Origin: DASWHX01 sp036397995
Lineage (GTDB): Bacteria; Bacteroidota; Bacteroidia; Cytophagales; Cyclobacteriaceae
Direction of reading: 5' to 3'
Length of the DNA: 61,421 bases
NCBI GenBank assembly: GCA_036397995.1
Contig: DASWHX010000054.1
Location: 1 to 61,421 of the forward strand
The number at the start of each line of letters is the position of its first letter. Position 1 is the first letter of the stretch. Shown here piece after piece: positions 43,400 to 52,756 of this stretch. The translations under genes were made by a program, and so were the position numbers. The notes below the pieces were generated by a model that saw nothing but the letters and a program-made list of their open reading frames with translations, had not been told where the DNA came from and ran no database searches.

Positions 43400-45169
43400 T
43401 TAACCTGCCTCTTTATATTGCATCTTGTGTAACTGTGAATACAAACCACTTTTGGTCAACAATTCTTCATGCGAGCCTTCTTCTTTAATTTCACCCTTTT
43501 CAAAAACTAAAATCCTGGTTGCATTTTGAATTGTTGAAAGTCTATGTGCAATAACAATAGAAGTTCTGCCCTCCATCATTTTTGAAATGGCCTCCTGAAT
43601 CATCTCTTCGGTTTCGGTATCCACTGAAGAGGTTGCTTCATCAAGAACAAGAATTTTTGGATCATAAACCATTGCCCTTATAAATGAAATTAGCTGACGT
43701 TGACCTACCGAAAGGGTTGAGCCTCGCTCCATCACATTGTAATCCAATTGTCCAGGCAAGCGTTCAATAAATTTTTTAGCACCCACGGAGTCGGCCGCTT
43801 TCCAAATATCTTCATCAGTAATTTCACTGTTTCCCAGGGTTATGTTTTGACGAATTGTATCAGAGAAAAGAAAAACATCCTGAAGGACAACTCCAATATT
43901 CTTCCTTAAATTATCCAAAGGGAAATCTCTGATATTGATGTCATCCACGGTAATAGTACCCCTGTTGATTTCATAAAACCTGTTTAGGAGGTTGATAACA
44001 GAAGTTTTGCCGGCTCCTGTCGCGCCAACCAGGGCAATTGTTTCACCTCTGTTCACTTTGAAGGAAATATCTTTCAATACATAATCAGTGGTGTTGTAGG
44101 CAAACCAAACATTTTTGAAATTTACCGCCCCATGAATTTTATCAACCTGGGTAGTCCCTTCATCGGGAATATAATCTTTACTATCCAATAGTTTCATGAT
44201 TCTGGATGTGCTTACTATCCCGAGCTGTAAAGTATTGAACCGGTCGGCTATCATTCGGATTGGCCTGAAGAACATATTAATATACATTATAAAAGCTACA
44301 AGCATTCCGAGAGTGATTCCTGTTTGCTCAAAATTGATTACACCTTTAGCTCCATACCAAACTAATAAACCTATTCCCGCCGCACCGATTACTTCTGCCA
44401 CAGGAAAATAAATGGAGTAATACATTACTGAACGGATATTGGCTCGCTTATGATCCCGATTAATATTTTTAAACTTTTGCAATTCCCGCTCCTCACTGTT
44501 AAATATCTGAACAATACTCATTCCGGTGACGTGTTCTTGAACAAAAGAGTTAAGATTTGCAACCGCATTTCTTACCTGGTTGAAAGCAACTTTAATTTTT
44601 TCCTTAAAGATGTAAGTACTAATAATGAGGATAGGAAAGCTTGCCAGACTGACAAGAGCCAGTCTCCAGTCAGTATAAAACATTAATCCCAAGATGAAAA
44701 CAAGTTGCAATAAATCTCCAATCATGGCTGCCAATCCTTCACTAAATACATCCAGCAAAGTTTCAACATCAGATATAGTCCTGGTTACCAGCCTGCCAAT
44801 TGGGGTGTTATCAAAGAATTTAAGCTTAAGGGAAAGCAAGTGTTTATATAACTGAATGCGGATATCCCTGATTATGAATTGTCCTAACCAGCCGGACAAG
44901 TAAGTGTGGATATACTGAACTATGGCATTGACGACGAGGAGTCCTACTAATATAAGCATCATAAACCTGAGCCCGGCATAGTCTCCTTTCATAACATCGT
45001 TATCCAGAGTCAACTGAACGATGTAAGGCCGCAAAGGGGCAAGTATTGCCAGGGTTAAGGTCAGGAAAATGAGTAGGTAAAACTTAAAACGATATGGCCC
45101 GACGAATTTGAGGAGCCTTTTCAGCACCTGGAAATCAATAACTCGGCCGCTAATATTTTCCTGTTCCAA
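43400..45169 (-). CDS. ABC exporter half-transporter (consensus Walker B type)
   Basis: 589 residues: a six-helix membrane domain and a nucleotide-binding domain with Walker A GATGAGKTS, Walker B ILVLDEATSSVD (catalytic Glu present) and H-loop VIAHRLS. The signature is LSVGQRQL, altered at the position that is Gly in LSGGQ. Consensus Walker B plus altered signature is the TM288-like half of a heterodimeric exporter, complementary to the gene at 40022-41812. It ends before the barrel gene and follows truA by 26 bases on the same strand. Confidence 0.92.
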   Translation of the reverse strand: MEQENISGRVIDFQVLKRLLKFVGPYRFKFYLLIFLTLTLAILAPLRPYIVQLTLDNDVMKGDYAGLRFMMLILVGLLVVNAIVQYIHTYLSGWLGQFIIRDIRIQLYKHLLSLKLKFFDNTPIGRLVTRTISDVETLLDVFSEGLAAMIGDLLQLVFILGLMFYTDWRLALVSLASFPILIISTYIFKEKIKVAFNQVRNAVANLNSFVQEHVTGMSIVQIFNSEERELQKFKNINRDHKRANIRSVMYYSIYFPVAEVIGAAGIGLLVWYGAKGVINFEQTGITLGMLVAFIMYINMFFRPIRMIADRFNTLQLGIVSTSRIMKLLDSKDYIPDEGTTQVDKIHGAVNFKNVWFAYNTTDYVLKDISFKVNRGETIALVGATGAGKTSVINLLNRFYEINRGTITVDDINIRDFPLDNLRKNIGVVLQDVFLFSDTIRQNITLGNSEITDEDIWKAADSVGAKKFIERLPGQLDYNVMERGSTLSVGQRQLISFIRAMVYDPKILVLDEATSSVDTETEEMIQEAISKMMEGRTSIVIAHRLSTIQNATRILVFEKGEIKEEGSHEELLTKSGLYSQLHKMQYKEAG

Positions 45170-45195
45170 AAAAATGAATGTTTAAACACCCAAAG

Positions 45196-45951
45196 TTAAG
45201 AACTTTTCACTTTAAATATACCTGGAGGATATTTAACCTTTGTCAGGCATAAACCTTTTGCCGGTGCGGCCGGCCCTGCTAATTTCCGATCCTTGCTATT
45301 TAGGATTTTAGCAAATTCCCTGCTGGTTATAGACCCATCACCAACCATTATCAAAGTTCCCACTATTGATCGTACCATTCCCCGTAGAAACCTGTTTGCT
45401 GTAATTAAGAAAATAAGGCTATCGCCATTTTCTTTCCAAATAGCCCGGCTGACATCACAATCGTGTCCGGGAACAGCCATGCTATTACGGCAAAAGCTTT
45501 TAAAACTCTTTTTGCCTATCAAGTAAGTTGCTGCCAGATTCATTGCGTCAACATCCAGGGGCTTCCTGATCTCTACTGCTGTCCAGGAAAGAAATGGATC
45601 TTTTCTTTTTATTATGTGATATTCATAACTTCTTGAAGTAGCATCAAACCGGCAGCTAGCATTTGGTTTAACTGGTCGAATACTTTTAACTGAGATGTCC
45701 CCGGGCAGTAAAGAATTCATTTTAGAAATTAGTATTTCCGGTTCTATAATTTTGGTGGTATCCAGATGAAAGAATTGTTGTGAAGCATGCACTCCCGTGT
45801 CCGTTCTGCTGCTTCCAAGTGTTTCAACCGGTTCACGCAAAAGAATACTCAGAGATTCATTGAAAACCTGCTGAACAGCAAGCGCATTTTTCTGAATTTG
45901 CCATCCATGGTAGTTAGTTCCCTTATAGGAGATTTCAAAAAAGTACCGCAT
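45196..45951 (-). CDS. truA: tRNA pseudouridine(38-40) synthase TruA
   Basis: 251 residues. YKGTNYHGWQIQ at the N-terminus, and the catalytic Asp in SSRTDTGVHASQQ; later MVRSIVGTLIMVG and the C-terminal AKGLCLTKVKYP. Modifies the anticodon arm of many tRNAs. It lies 6 bases after the thiolase gene and 26 before the ABC gene, on the same strand, so they probably form one unit. Confidence 0.96.
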   Translation of the reverse strand: MRYFFEISYKGTNYHGWQIQKNALAVQQVFNESLSILLREPVETLGSSRTDTGVHASQQFFHLDTTKIIEPEILISKMNSLLPGDISVKSIRPVKPNASCRFDATSRSYEYHIIKRKDPFLSWTAVEIRKPLDVDAMNLAATYLIGKKSFKSFCRNSMAVPGHDCDVSRAIWKENGDSLIFLITANRFLRGMVRSIVGTLIMVGDGSITSREFAKILNSKDRKLAGPAAPAKGLCLTKVKYPPGIFKVKSS

Positions 45952-45957
45952 GCTTCG

Positions 45958-47157
45958 TCAGCATTTTTCATAAATTACCGCAGCTCCCTGGCCAACGCCG
46001 ACACACATGGTTGCCAATCCATATTTTGCTTTGGTTCTTTTTTGCATTTCGTGAATAAGGGTTCCGCTTATTCTGGCACCACTGCATCCAAGGGGGTGTC
46101 CGATTGCGATAGCACCACCATTAACATTTACAATTTCGGGATTCAATTCTAAATCCCGGATGCAGGCAAGCGACTGGCTGGCAAATGCTTCATTTAATTC
46201 AATCAAATCCAAATCATTTATTTTCAATCCCGCTCTTTTCAAAGCTTTCCTCGTCGCCGGTACCGGACCAATTCCCATGGTATCCGGATTTACCCCGGCG
46301 ATAGCCACTGATACAATCCGGGCCATCGGCTTAAGGTCCAATTCTTTCAGAGTTTCTTCACTTACAACCAGGCATGCCGCTGCTCCGTCGTTTATTCCTG
46401 AAGAATTCCCTGCCGTAACAGTTCCATCTTTTTTGAAAACAGGTCTTAATCCTGCCAGAACCTGCATAGAGGAGAGCCGCGGCTGCTCGTCTTTTGCGAA
46501 AATTACGACCTCCTCTTTCTTTCTTAGTATTTCTACGCTAACAATTTCGGCATCAAATTTTGAACCTTGATGAGCAAGGCTATACTTGAGTTGAGAGCTA
46601 TGTGCAAACTCATCTTGCTCAGTACGGGAAATCTTCCATTGGCTCGCGACATTCTCGGCAGTTTCACCCATACTAAAAGGATAAAACAGATCAACCAGTT
46701 TCGGATTAGCGAATCGCCAGCCGATGCTGGTGTCAAAAATTTCAACATTCCTTGAATACGCTGATTCCGCTTTGCTCATTACAAAGGGGGCTCGCGACAT
46801 GCTTTCCGAACCTCCGGCAATATAAATTTTACCTTCTCCAAGCTGAACAGCCCTCGAAGCATCCATAATGGCTTGCAGCCCTGATGCGCACAGACGATTA
46901 ACAGTGACTCCACCGGTTTCAATTTTCAACCCTGCCAAAAGCAATGCCATCCGGGCAACATTTCGGTTGTCTTCGCCGGCTTGGTTCGCCGCTCCAAAAA
47001 TTACATCTTCGATCAAAGATGGATCAACGTTTTGATTTCTTTCTAACAGCTTAATAATAACATGAGCGGCCAGGTCATCAGGTCTCACTGACGCAAGCGA
47101 TCCTGCAAATTTCCCGATTGGAGTTCTGATAATATCTACTATATATGCTGATTTCAT
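45958..47157 (-). CDS. Acetyl-CoA C-acyltransferase (thiolase)
   Basis: 399 residues from the ATG at 47157 (the frame extends to 47184 but MKSAYIVDIIRTPIGKF is the family start). Catalytic Cys in VNRLCASGLQAI, the His of GHPLGCSGAR, and the second Cys in TMCVGVGQGAA. RTPIGKFAGSLASVRPDDL is typical of the PcaF/PaaJ/FadA branch, so it may act in beta-oxidation or aromatic-acid degradation; the substrate class cannot be resolved. Leads a run with truA and an ABC transporter. Confidence 0.93.
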   Translation of the reverse strand: MKSAYIVDIIRTPIGKFAGSLASVRPDDLAAHVIIKLLERNQNVDPSLIEDVIFGAANQAGEDNRNVARMALLLAGLKIETGGVTVNRLCASGLQAIMDASRAVQLGEGKIYIAGGSESMSRAPFVMSKAESAYSRNVEIFDTSIGWRFANPKLVDLFYPFSMGETAENVASQWKISRTEQDEFAHSSQLKYSLAHQGSKFDAEIVSVEILRKKEEVVIFAKDEQPRLSSMQVLAGLRPVFKKDGTVTAGNSSGINDGAAACLVVSEETLKELDLKPMARIVSVAIAGVNPDTMGIGPVPATRKALKRAGLKINDLDLIELNEAFASQSLACIRDLELNPEIVNVNGGAIAIGHPLGCSGARISGTLIHEMQKRTKAKYGLATMCVGVGQGAAVIYEKC

Positions 47158-47229
47158 TGAGTTATGCGCAGGATTGGAAACCAAAAGGTAATACCTTTAT
47201 TTTGTATCGCAATTTAACCCAACGCATAC

Positions 47230-47712
47230 ATGTTACAAAGGATACAAACTGTATTTCTATTCCTGGTATCTCTGCTTATGGTAGTTGATGTTTTTTCACC
47301 CATTTGGATAAATATTAATATTGAAACCGGGGAAAGCCACATTCTCTATAGCGCATTTTATGAATTCATTCCTGCAACAGGTGAGCCCGCACAAAATACT
47401 TTTTTCCCTTATACAATTGTTAGCCTCACTGCCCTGATAGCTGCCGGAATTGCATTCTACGAGATTTTCCAGTACAAGGACCGACTAACCCAAATGAAGC
47501 TGGGAGCTCTTAACTCTATAATTATGACAGTTTGCCTGGGCTGTTCAGTTTGGTTTGCTACAGACGGCCAACAGACCTGGATGCCAAGAAACACCGGCAG
47601 CTATGGCTATGGATTATTTCTACCAGCTGTCGCCATGATTCTGAATATAATTGCCAACAGATTCATCAGAAAAGATGAAAAACTGGTCAGATCGGTGGAT
47701 AGAATCCGCTAA
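47230..47712 (+). CDS. DUF4293 family integral membrane protein
   Basis: 160 residues with four hydrophobic helices: MLQRIQTVFLFLVSLLMVVD at the start, then ALIAAGIAFYEIF, IIMTVCLGCSVWF and LFLPAVAMILNIIANRFI, ending in a basic RKDEKLVRSVDRIR tail. MLQRIQTVFL is the characteristic DUF4293 opening. Restricted to Bacteroidota as far as I know; no function is assigned. Divergent from the thiolase gene. Confidence 0.87.
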   Translation: MLQRIQTVFLFLVSLLMVVDVFSPIWININIETGESHILYSAFYEFIPATGEPAQNTFFPYTIVSLTALIAAGIAFYEIFQYKDRLTQMKLGALNSIIMTVCLGCSVWFATDGQQTWMPRNTGSYGYGLFLPAVAMILNIIANRFIRKDEKLVRSVDRIR

Positions 47713-47720
47713 GACTGTCA

Positions 47721-47779
47721 TAGTGTCACTTATGAGGGTGAATTGATAGAATGGAATGGATTTTGAAAAAGCGACACTA
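47721..47779. repeat. 11-bp inverted repeat upstream of htpG
   Basis: TAGTGTCACTT (47721-47731) and AAGCGACACTA (47769-47779) are inverted copies with one mismatch, 37 bases apart, filling most of the 90-base gap before htpG. The sequence does not resemble CIRCE (TTAGCACTC-N9-GAGTGCTAA). It could be an operator for a heat-shock regulator or a transcript hairpin; no evidence favours either. Confidence 0.55.
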
Positions 47780-47802
47780 GTTAATCACGAACTATATAAG
47801 CA

Positions 47803-49695
47803 ATGGCTGAAAAAGGCACAATATCAATAAATACGGAAAATATTTTTCCGATAATAAAGAAGTTTCTTTATTCCGATCATGAAATCTTCCTGAGAGAATT
47901 GGTTTCAAATGCTGTAGATGCAACTCAAAAGCTTAAACGTTTGTCGGCCCTGGGCGAACTTAAAGAAGACATTGGGGACCAGGATCTGACTATTGAAGTG
48001 AAGTTCGATAAGAAGAAAAAGACTATCACGGTGAGTGACATGGGAATTGGAATGACGTTGGATGAGATTAAGAAATACATTAATGACATTGCGTTTTCCG
48101 GTGCTACAGATTTCCTGGAAAAATATAAAGACAAAGAAGCCGCACAGCAATTCATCGGACATTTTGGGCTTGGTTTTTATTCTTCCTTTATGGTCTCTAA
48201 GAAGGTTGAAATTTTTACCAGAAGTTATCAGCCTGGTGCAAAACCTGCTTACTGGGAATGTGATGGAACAACTGAATTTTCAATTTCTGATTCAGAAAAA
48301 AAAGATAGAGGAACTGACATCGTCCTCCACATCGCGAAAGATTCGGAAGAGTTTTTAGATGAGTTCAGATTGAAAGGAATCCTGGAAAAATATTGCAGGT
48401 TCCTGCCGGTTAAAATAAAATTCGGTACAAAAGAAGAGAAAGTACCTGATGGTAAAGACAAAGACGGTAAAGAAAAATTTAAAAATGTTACTGTTGATAC
48501 CATTATAAATAATCCTGTACCTCTTTGGACCAGAACCCCTGCAGATCTGAAGGACGAAGATTATCTGAAATTTTATAAGGACTTGTACCCCTTTCAGGAG
48601 GAACCATTATTCTGGATTCATCTAAATGTTGATTATCCTTTTAACCTGACGGGAATTTTATATTTTCCGAAAATCAAAAATGATTTTGAGGGTCACAAGA
48701 ATAAAATTCAACTTTATTCACGCCAGGTATTTATTACTGATGAAGTGAAGGATGTTGTCCCGGAATTCCTAATGTTGTTGCACGGAGTTATTGATTCTCC
48801 CGATATTCCGTTGAATGTTTCCCGTAGTTTCCTGCAATCGGACAGCAATGTAAAAAAGATCAATGCCCACATTACCAAAAAAGTTGCCGATAAGCTTTCC
48901 GAACTTTTTAAGAAAGACAGGGAAAGTTTTGAAAAGAAATGGGATGACATCGCCATCTTTGTGAAATATGGGATGATTAGCGAGGAGAAGTTCTACGATA
49001 AGGCTAAAGACTTTTGCTTATTAAAGAATACCGAATCAAAATACTCCACCATTGAAGAGTATAAGAAAAAAGTAAAAGATAATCAGACGGATAAAAACAA
49101 AGAATTAATCTTTTTGTATACAACAAATCCTGAAAAACAAGACACTTATATATCAGCTGCGCGAAAGCGGTCCTATGATATACTGATGATGAACGGAGCT
49201 ATCGACTCACATTTCATCAATAATCTTGAACAGAAATTAGAAAAGACCCATCTCCGAAGGGTGGATTCATCCACAACAGATAAATTGGTTGATAAAGATG
49301 AAAAGGTGGAAAGCGTGCTTTCTGAAGAGGATACTAAAAAAGTGAAAGAAATATTTGAAAAGGCCATAAACAATCCATCCATGATTCTTTCGGTTGAATC
49401 GCATGCGCCCGATGAAATGCCTGTTATTATAACTCAATCTGAATTCATGCGGAGAATGAGTGATATGGCAGCCTCGGGGGGAATGGGTTTTATGGGCAAC
49501 ATGCCAAAGGAACTCAACATCGTAGTTAATGCAAATCATAGCATCATCAGTAAAATTCTGAAATCAAGAAAAGAGGAAAAGAAAACGGAATTAGCAAAAC
49601 AGGCTTATGATTTGGCTCTGCTTTCTCAGAATATGCTGGATGGTGCCGATCTGACCAATTTCATTCAAAGAAGCGTGCAACTGGCATCCGACTAA
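47803..49695 (+). CDS. htpG: Molecular chaperone HtpG (Hsp90)
   Basis: 630 residues. ATP-binding GHKL motifs: IFLRELVSNAVDATQKL (Glu and Asn), DMGIGMTLDEI, and the lid GHFGLGFYSSFMV; middle-domain Arg in NVSRSFLQSD. The length fits bacterial HtpG (about 620-630). Cytoplasmic stress chaperone acting with DnaK. An unexplained inverted repeat fills the upstream gap (47721-47779). Confidence 0.97.
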   Translation: MAEKGTISINTENIFPIIKKFLYSDHEIFLRELVSNAVDATQKLKRLSALGELKEDIGDQDLTIEVKFDKKKKTITVSDMGIGMTLDEIKKYINDIAFSGATDFLEKYKDKEAAQQFIGHFGLGFYSSFMVSKKVEIFTRSYQPGAKPAYWECDGTTEFSISDSEKKDRGTDIVLHIAKDSEEFLDEFRLKGILEKYCRFLPVKIKFGTKEEKVPDGKDKDGKEKFKNVTVDTIINNPVPLWTRTPADLKDEDYLKFYKDLYPFQEEPLFWIHLNVDYPFNLTGILYFPKIKNDFEGHKNKIQLYSRQVFITDEVKDVVPEFLMLLHGVIDSPDIPLNVSRSFLQSDSNVKKINAHITKKVADKLSELFKKDRESFEKKWDDIAIFVKYGMISEEKFYDKAKDFCLLKNTESKYSTIEEYKKKVKDNQTDKNKELIFLYTTNPEKQDTYISAARKRSYDILMMNGAIDSHFINNLEQKLEKTHLRRVDSSTTDKLVDKDEKVESVLSEEDTKKVKEIFEKAINNPSMILSVESHAPDEMPVIITQSEFMRRMSDMAASGGMGFMGNMPKELNIVVNANHSIISKILKSRKEEKKTELAKQAYDLALLSQNMLDGADLTNFIQRSVQLASD

Positions 49696-49724
49696 CTGTT
49701 TACTTAATTGAAGTAATAATTGGT

Positions 49725-49755
49725 TTTACAAGGCGTTAAATAATTAGTAATTTTG
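49725..49755 (+). promoter_or_regulatory. Bacteroidota-type promoter of the MORN-like gene
   Basis: TTTA at 49725-49728, a 19-base spacer, then TAATTTTG at 49748-49755 (exact TAnnTTTG). The predicted start, 49759-49762, coincides with the GTG at 49761, implying a leaderless or near-leaderless transcript. Confidence 0.6.
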
Positions 49756-49760
49756 GTGTT

Positions 49761-50609
49761 GTGAAACTGAATTTCAAATATTTAGTCGGTATCCCTTTAA
49801 CTGCCTTAAGTTACCTGGCTTTCGGCCAGGAAGACAAAAAGGTGGATGTTGAAGAACTTTTTCGTATAGACACGCCAATAACTATTGAATTGGAGGAAGA
49901 TGAATTTGAGCGTGTTGAACCTAAAAAGAAAAAGCAAAAAAGGAATACATTTTTTGGCATCAAAACAAAAAAAGGATTTACTAAAAATGGCTTTGGTGAT
50001 AACGTGGTACTGGAACTATTCTATTACCTGAAAGACCCAATAAAAATTGATCCTTATGTAAATGAAATATATTGGTTTGATTTCAGAAGGAAAGCAATTC
50101 GAGCCGGTAAGAATGTGGATCCTAAATATGGAGTGGTGCTACATGGCCCTTATAAGAAAATGAAGGGAAAGCAAGTTCTTGAGGAAGGATATTATTATGA
50201 AGGGGCTAAGCATGGAAGGTGGACTACTTATAACAACGATAATATATTAATTACCAAGACCAAATATCATAAAGGCTGGTACAAGGAGTCCCTGGTTTCC
50301 TTTTATGATCTGGAGCATACTCAATTGCGAGAAGTAATACCAGTTCAGTATGGTAAACGACATGGAGAATATTTTTACTTTCATCCTAATGGCAATATTG
50401 CTGTGTCCGGAAAATATGAGAACGACGTCAAGATTGGAGTATGGACAGAATTTTATGAAATAAGAGGAAGAAGGAAAAAGATGATTCAATATACTGAAGA
50501 CCACTACAATAAGAAATTCCAACCTGTTACTCTAAAAGAATGGAACGATCGAGGTCAGCTTATTTATGATCGCGAAACTTATGGTTTTGGCTTGCCGGAT
50601 ACGAACTAG
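49761..50609 (+). CDS. Secreted MORN-like repeat protein (YwqK-type)
   Basis: 282 residues from a GTG at 49761. Signal peptide (YLVGIPLTALSYLAFGQ), an acidic-then-basic linker (LEEDEFERVEPKKKKQKR), then MORN-variant repeats: GYYYEGAKHGRWTTYN, QYGKRHGEYFYFHPNGNIAVSG and KYENDVKIGVWTEFYE, ending LKEWNDRGQLIYDRE. Such repeats are widespread in Bacteroidota secreted proteins; no defined activity. Its promoter at 49725-49755 places the start of transcription on or next to the GTG. Confidence 0.8.
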   Translation: MKLNFKYLVGIPLTALSYLAFGQEDKKVDVEELFRIDTPITIELEEDEFERVEPKKKKQKRNTFFGIKTKKGFTKNGFGDNVVLELFYYLKDPIKIDPYVNEIYWFDFRRKAIRAGKNVDPKYGVVLHGPYKKMKGKQVLEEGYYYEGAKHGRWTTYNNDNILITKTKYHKGWYKESLVSFYDLEHTQLREVIPVQYGKRHGEYFYFHPNGNIAVSGKYENDVKIGVWTEFYEIRGRRKKMIQYTEDHYNKKFQPVTLKEWNDRGQLIYDRETYGFGLPDTN

Positions 50610-50950
50610 AATGCATCCCGGATATGAAAGATGGCGCACTCCTTCTTTTTGTGAATGGCTATAATATCAAACCGGATATTACCTTTCCAATTCTCAGTTT
50701 CCAAATACAACTCCGCGGCTTCCCTGATTCTCTCTTCCTGATCCCCGCTAACCATCTCCTCCGGATATCCGTATTTTATTGTTGATCGGTATTTTACTTC
50801 CACAAAAACAACAAAACTATCCATTCTCGCGATGATATCAATTTCATTTCTCCCAGCCCGATAGTTTGTCCTCAGTATATCATAACCTTTTGATTTTAAG
50901 TAATTTATCGCAAGTAATTCTCCCTCTTTCCCAGCAGAGGTCTTCGACAT
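50606..50950 (-). CDS. YraN family (UPF0102) endonuclease-like protein
   Basis: 114 residues from the ATG at 50950; the frame is open to 51244, but the extra 98 residues lie opposite the start of pgi and do not match the family. GKEGELLAINYLKSKGYDIL and NEIDIIARMDSFVVFVEVKYR give the Holliday-junction-resolvase-like pattern E...EID...EVK. Activity unproven. Its stop overlaps that of the convergent MORN gene by 4 bases. Confidence 0.9.
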   Translation of the reverse strand: MSKTSAGKEGELLAINYLKSKGYDILRTNYRAGRNEIDIIARMDSFVVFVEVKYRSTIKYGYPEEMVSGDQEERIREAAELYLETENWKGNIRFDIIAIHKKKECAIFHIRDAF

Positions 50951-51106
50951 TAAATCACATTTATTGTTGTTTTTATGCAATTTAAAGCAAAAAGATGATA
51001 CGTTTCCGGTCAGTATCAATGTAATTTTCAATTTCAGCTTCATACTAAGCCCTTCACGATGTTCCCGGCTATATTTACAGTTGAAATGAAACCCGGTAAA
51101 ATATCG

Positions 51107-52756
51107 ATGCTTCCAAAGAAAAATCCAACTCAAACCAAGGCATGGAAAGAATTGAAATCCCACTTTCAAAAGGTGGCGCCACTGAGGATGGTGAATATGT
51201 TTAAAGAAAATCCAAATCGAGCGAAAAGATTCACGCTGCAACACGATGGCTTGCTTCTGGATTTTTCAAAAAACAGAATTACTGAAGAAACAATGGATCT
51301 CTTAATTGACCTGGCTAACGAAGTTCAACTGAAGCAAGCTATTCAAGCTATGTTCACAGGAGCAAAGATTAATGAAACTGAAAATAGGTCAGTCCTGCAT
51401 ACTGCTTTGAGAAAAAGTACGGATAATAATCTTGAAATTGACGGATTACACATTTCCGAGGCCGTAGAAAATGTATTACAAAAGGTCGAAAAATTTTCGA
51501 ATAAAATAACAACCGGAAACTGGAAAGGATTTTCAGGAAAACGAATTAGCGATATTGTTAACATTGGCATCGGAGGTTCTGATTTGGGTCCCGCAATGGT
51601 TTGTGAAGCATTAACACCTTACAAAATCAAAAATATTAATACCCATTTTGTCTCCAATATTGATAGTTCGCATCTTACGGAAACAATTAAAAAAGTTAAT
51701 GCGGAAACCACGTTGTTTGTAATTTCTTCAAAAACTTTTACAACTCAGGAAACTATGACCAACGCCTGGTCAGCGAGAAAATGGTTTCTGGAATCAGCAA
51801 CCGAAGCAGACATAGCCAAACACTTTGTTGCAGTTTCTACCAATAAAGCGGCAACTTCGCAATTTGGCATCGAAGAGTCTAATGTTTTTGAATTTTGGGA
51901 TTGGGTAGGTGGCAGGTATTCGGTTTGGTCAGCGATTGGATTAACCGTTGCCTGCGGGTTAGGCTTTGAGAATTTCAAAAAGTTTCTTGATGGTGCCGCT
52001 TCCATGGATAAACATTTTTTGGATAAACCCTTCCGTGAAAATATTCCTGTTATTCTTGCATTGATTAGCATCTGGTATGTGAATTTTTTTAATTGCACTA
52101 GTGAAGCAATCCTGCCCTATGATCAGTATTTTGATAAGCTGGTTGATTATTTGCAACAAGTAATCATGGAAAGTAATGGTAAATCTGTTGATCGTAATGG
52201 CGAAAGAGTAAGCTATAATACTTGTCCGGTTATTTGGGGAGCTCCGGGTACAAATAGCCAACATTCATTTTTTCAGCTGCTTCACCAGGGTAGTCAAGTC
52301 ATACCATGCGATTTTATTACCACTATGAAATCTCAGAATCCTTTGGGCGATCATAAGAGGAAACTATTAGCCAATTTTTTTGGACAAACACGGGCTTTAA
52401 TGGTTGGCAAGTCGCGGGAGGAAGTAAGTGAAGAGATGCAAAGGATGGGATTTACTGATTCAGAAATAGAGAGAATTGGTCCACATAAGGTATTTGAGGG
52501 AAATCGGCCAAGCAACAGTATTATCATTGAAGAACTAAATCCATATTCACTTGGAATGCTGCTGGCCATGTATGAGCATAAAGTATTTGTGCAGGGTATT
52601 GTATGGAATATTTTCAGTTTTGACCAATGGGGTGTTGAATTGGGAAAGCAAATTGCCAAATTAATATTACCTGCCCTGGAAAAGGATAATGAGATAAGCA
52701 CCGACGGCAGTACTCAATCATTAATTTCACATTTTAAGAATATAGCCAAACAATAG
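51107..52756 (+). CDS. pgi: Glucose-6-phosphate isomerase
   Basis: 549 residues from the ATG at 51107. An in-frame ATG at 51059 exists, but MLPKKNPTQTKAWKELKSHF aligns with the family N-terminus (E. coli begins ...NPTQTAAWQ), and a TATATTTA promoter-like box lies between the two ATGs. Motifs: VNIGIGGSDLGPAMV, and WGAPGTNSQHSFFQLLHQG with the catalytic His region. Interconverts glucose- and fructose-6-phosphate. manA starts immediately after its stop. Confidence 0.96.
   Translation: MLPKKNPTQTKAWKELKSHFQKVAPLRMVNMFKENPNRAKRFTLQHDGLLLDFSKNRITEETMDLLIDLANEVQLKQAIQAMFTGAKINETENRSVLHTALRKSTDNNLEIDGLHISEAVENVLQKVEKFSNKITTGNWKGFSGKRISDIVNIGIGGSDLGPAMVCEALTPYKIKNINTHFVSNIDSSHLTETIKKVNAETTLFVISSKTFTTQETMTNAWSARKWFLESATEADIAKHFVAVSTNKAATSQFGIEESNVFEFWDWVGGRYSVWSAIGLTVACGLGFENFKKFLDGAASMDKHFLDKPFRENIPVILALISIWYVNFFNCTSEAILPYDQYFDKLVDYLQQVIMESNGKSVDRNGERVSYNTCPVIWGAPGTNSQHSFFQLLHQGSQVIPCDFITTMKSQNPLGDHKRKLLANFFGQTRALMVGKSREEVSEEMQRMGFTDSEIERIGPHKVFEGNRPSNSIIIEELNPYSLGMLLAMYEHKVFVQGIVWNIFSFDQWGVELGKQIAKLILPALEKDNEISTDGSTQSLISHFKNIAKQ

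Noticed and set aside
47721..47779. CIRCE heat-shock operator before htpG
   Set aside because: The arms do not match TTAGCACTC/GAGTGCTAA and the spacer is 37 rather than 9 bases.
50951..51244. N-terminal extension of YraN of 98 residues
   Set aside because: It lies opposite the pgi start, has odd composition, and the YraN family starts at the ATG at 50950.
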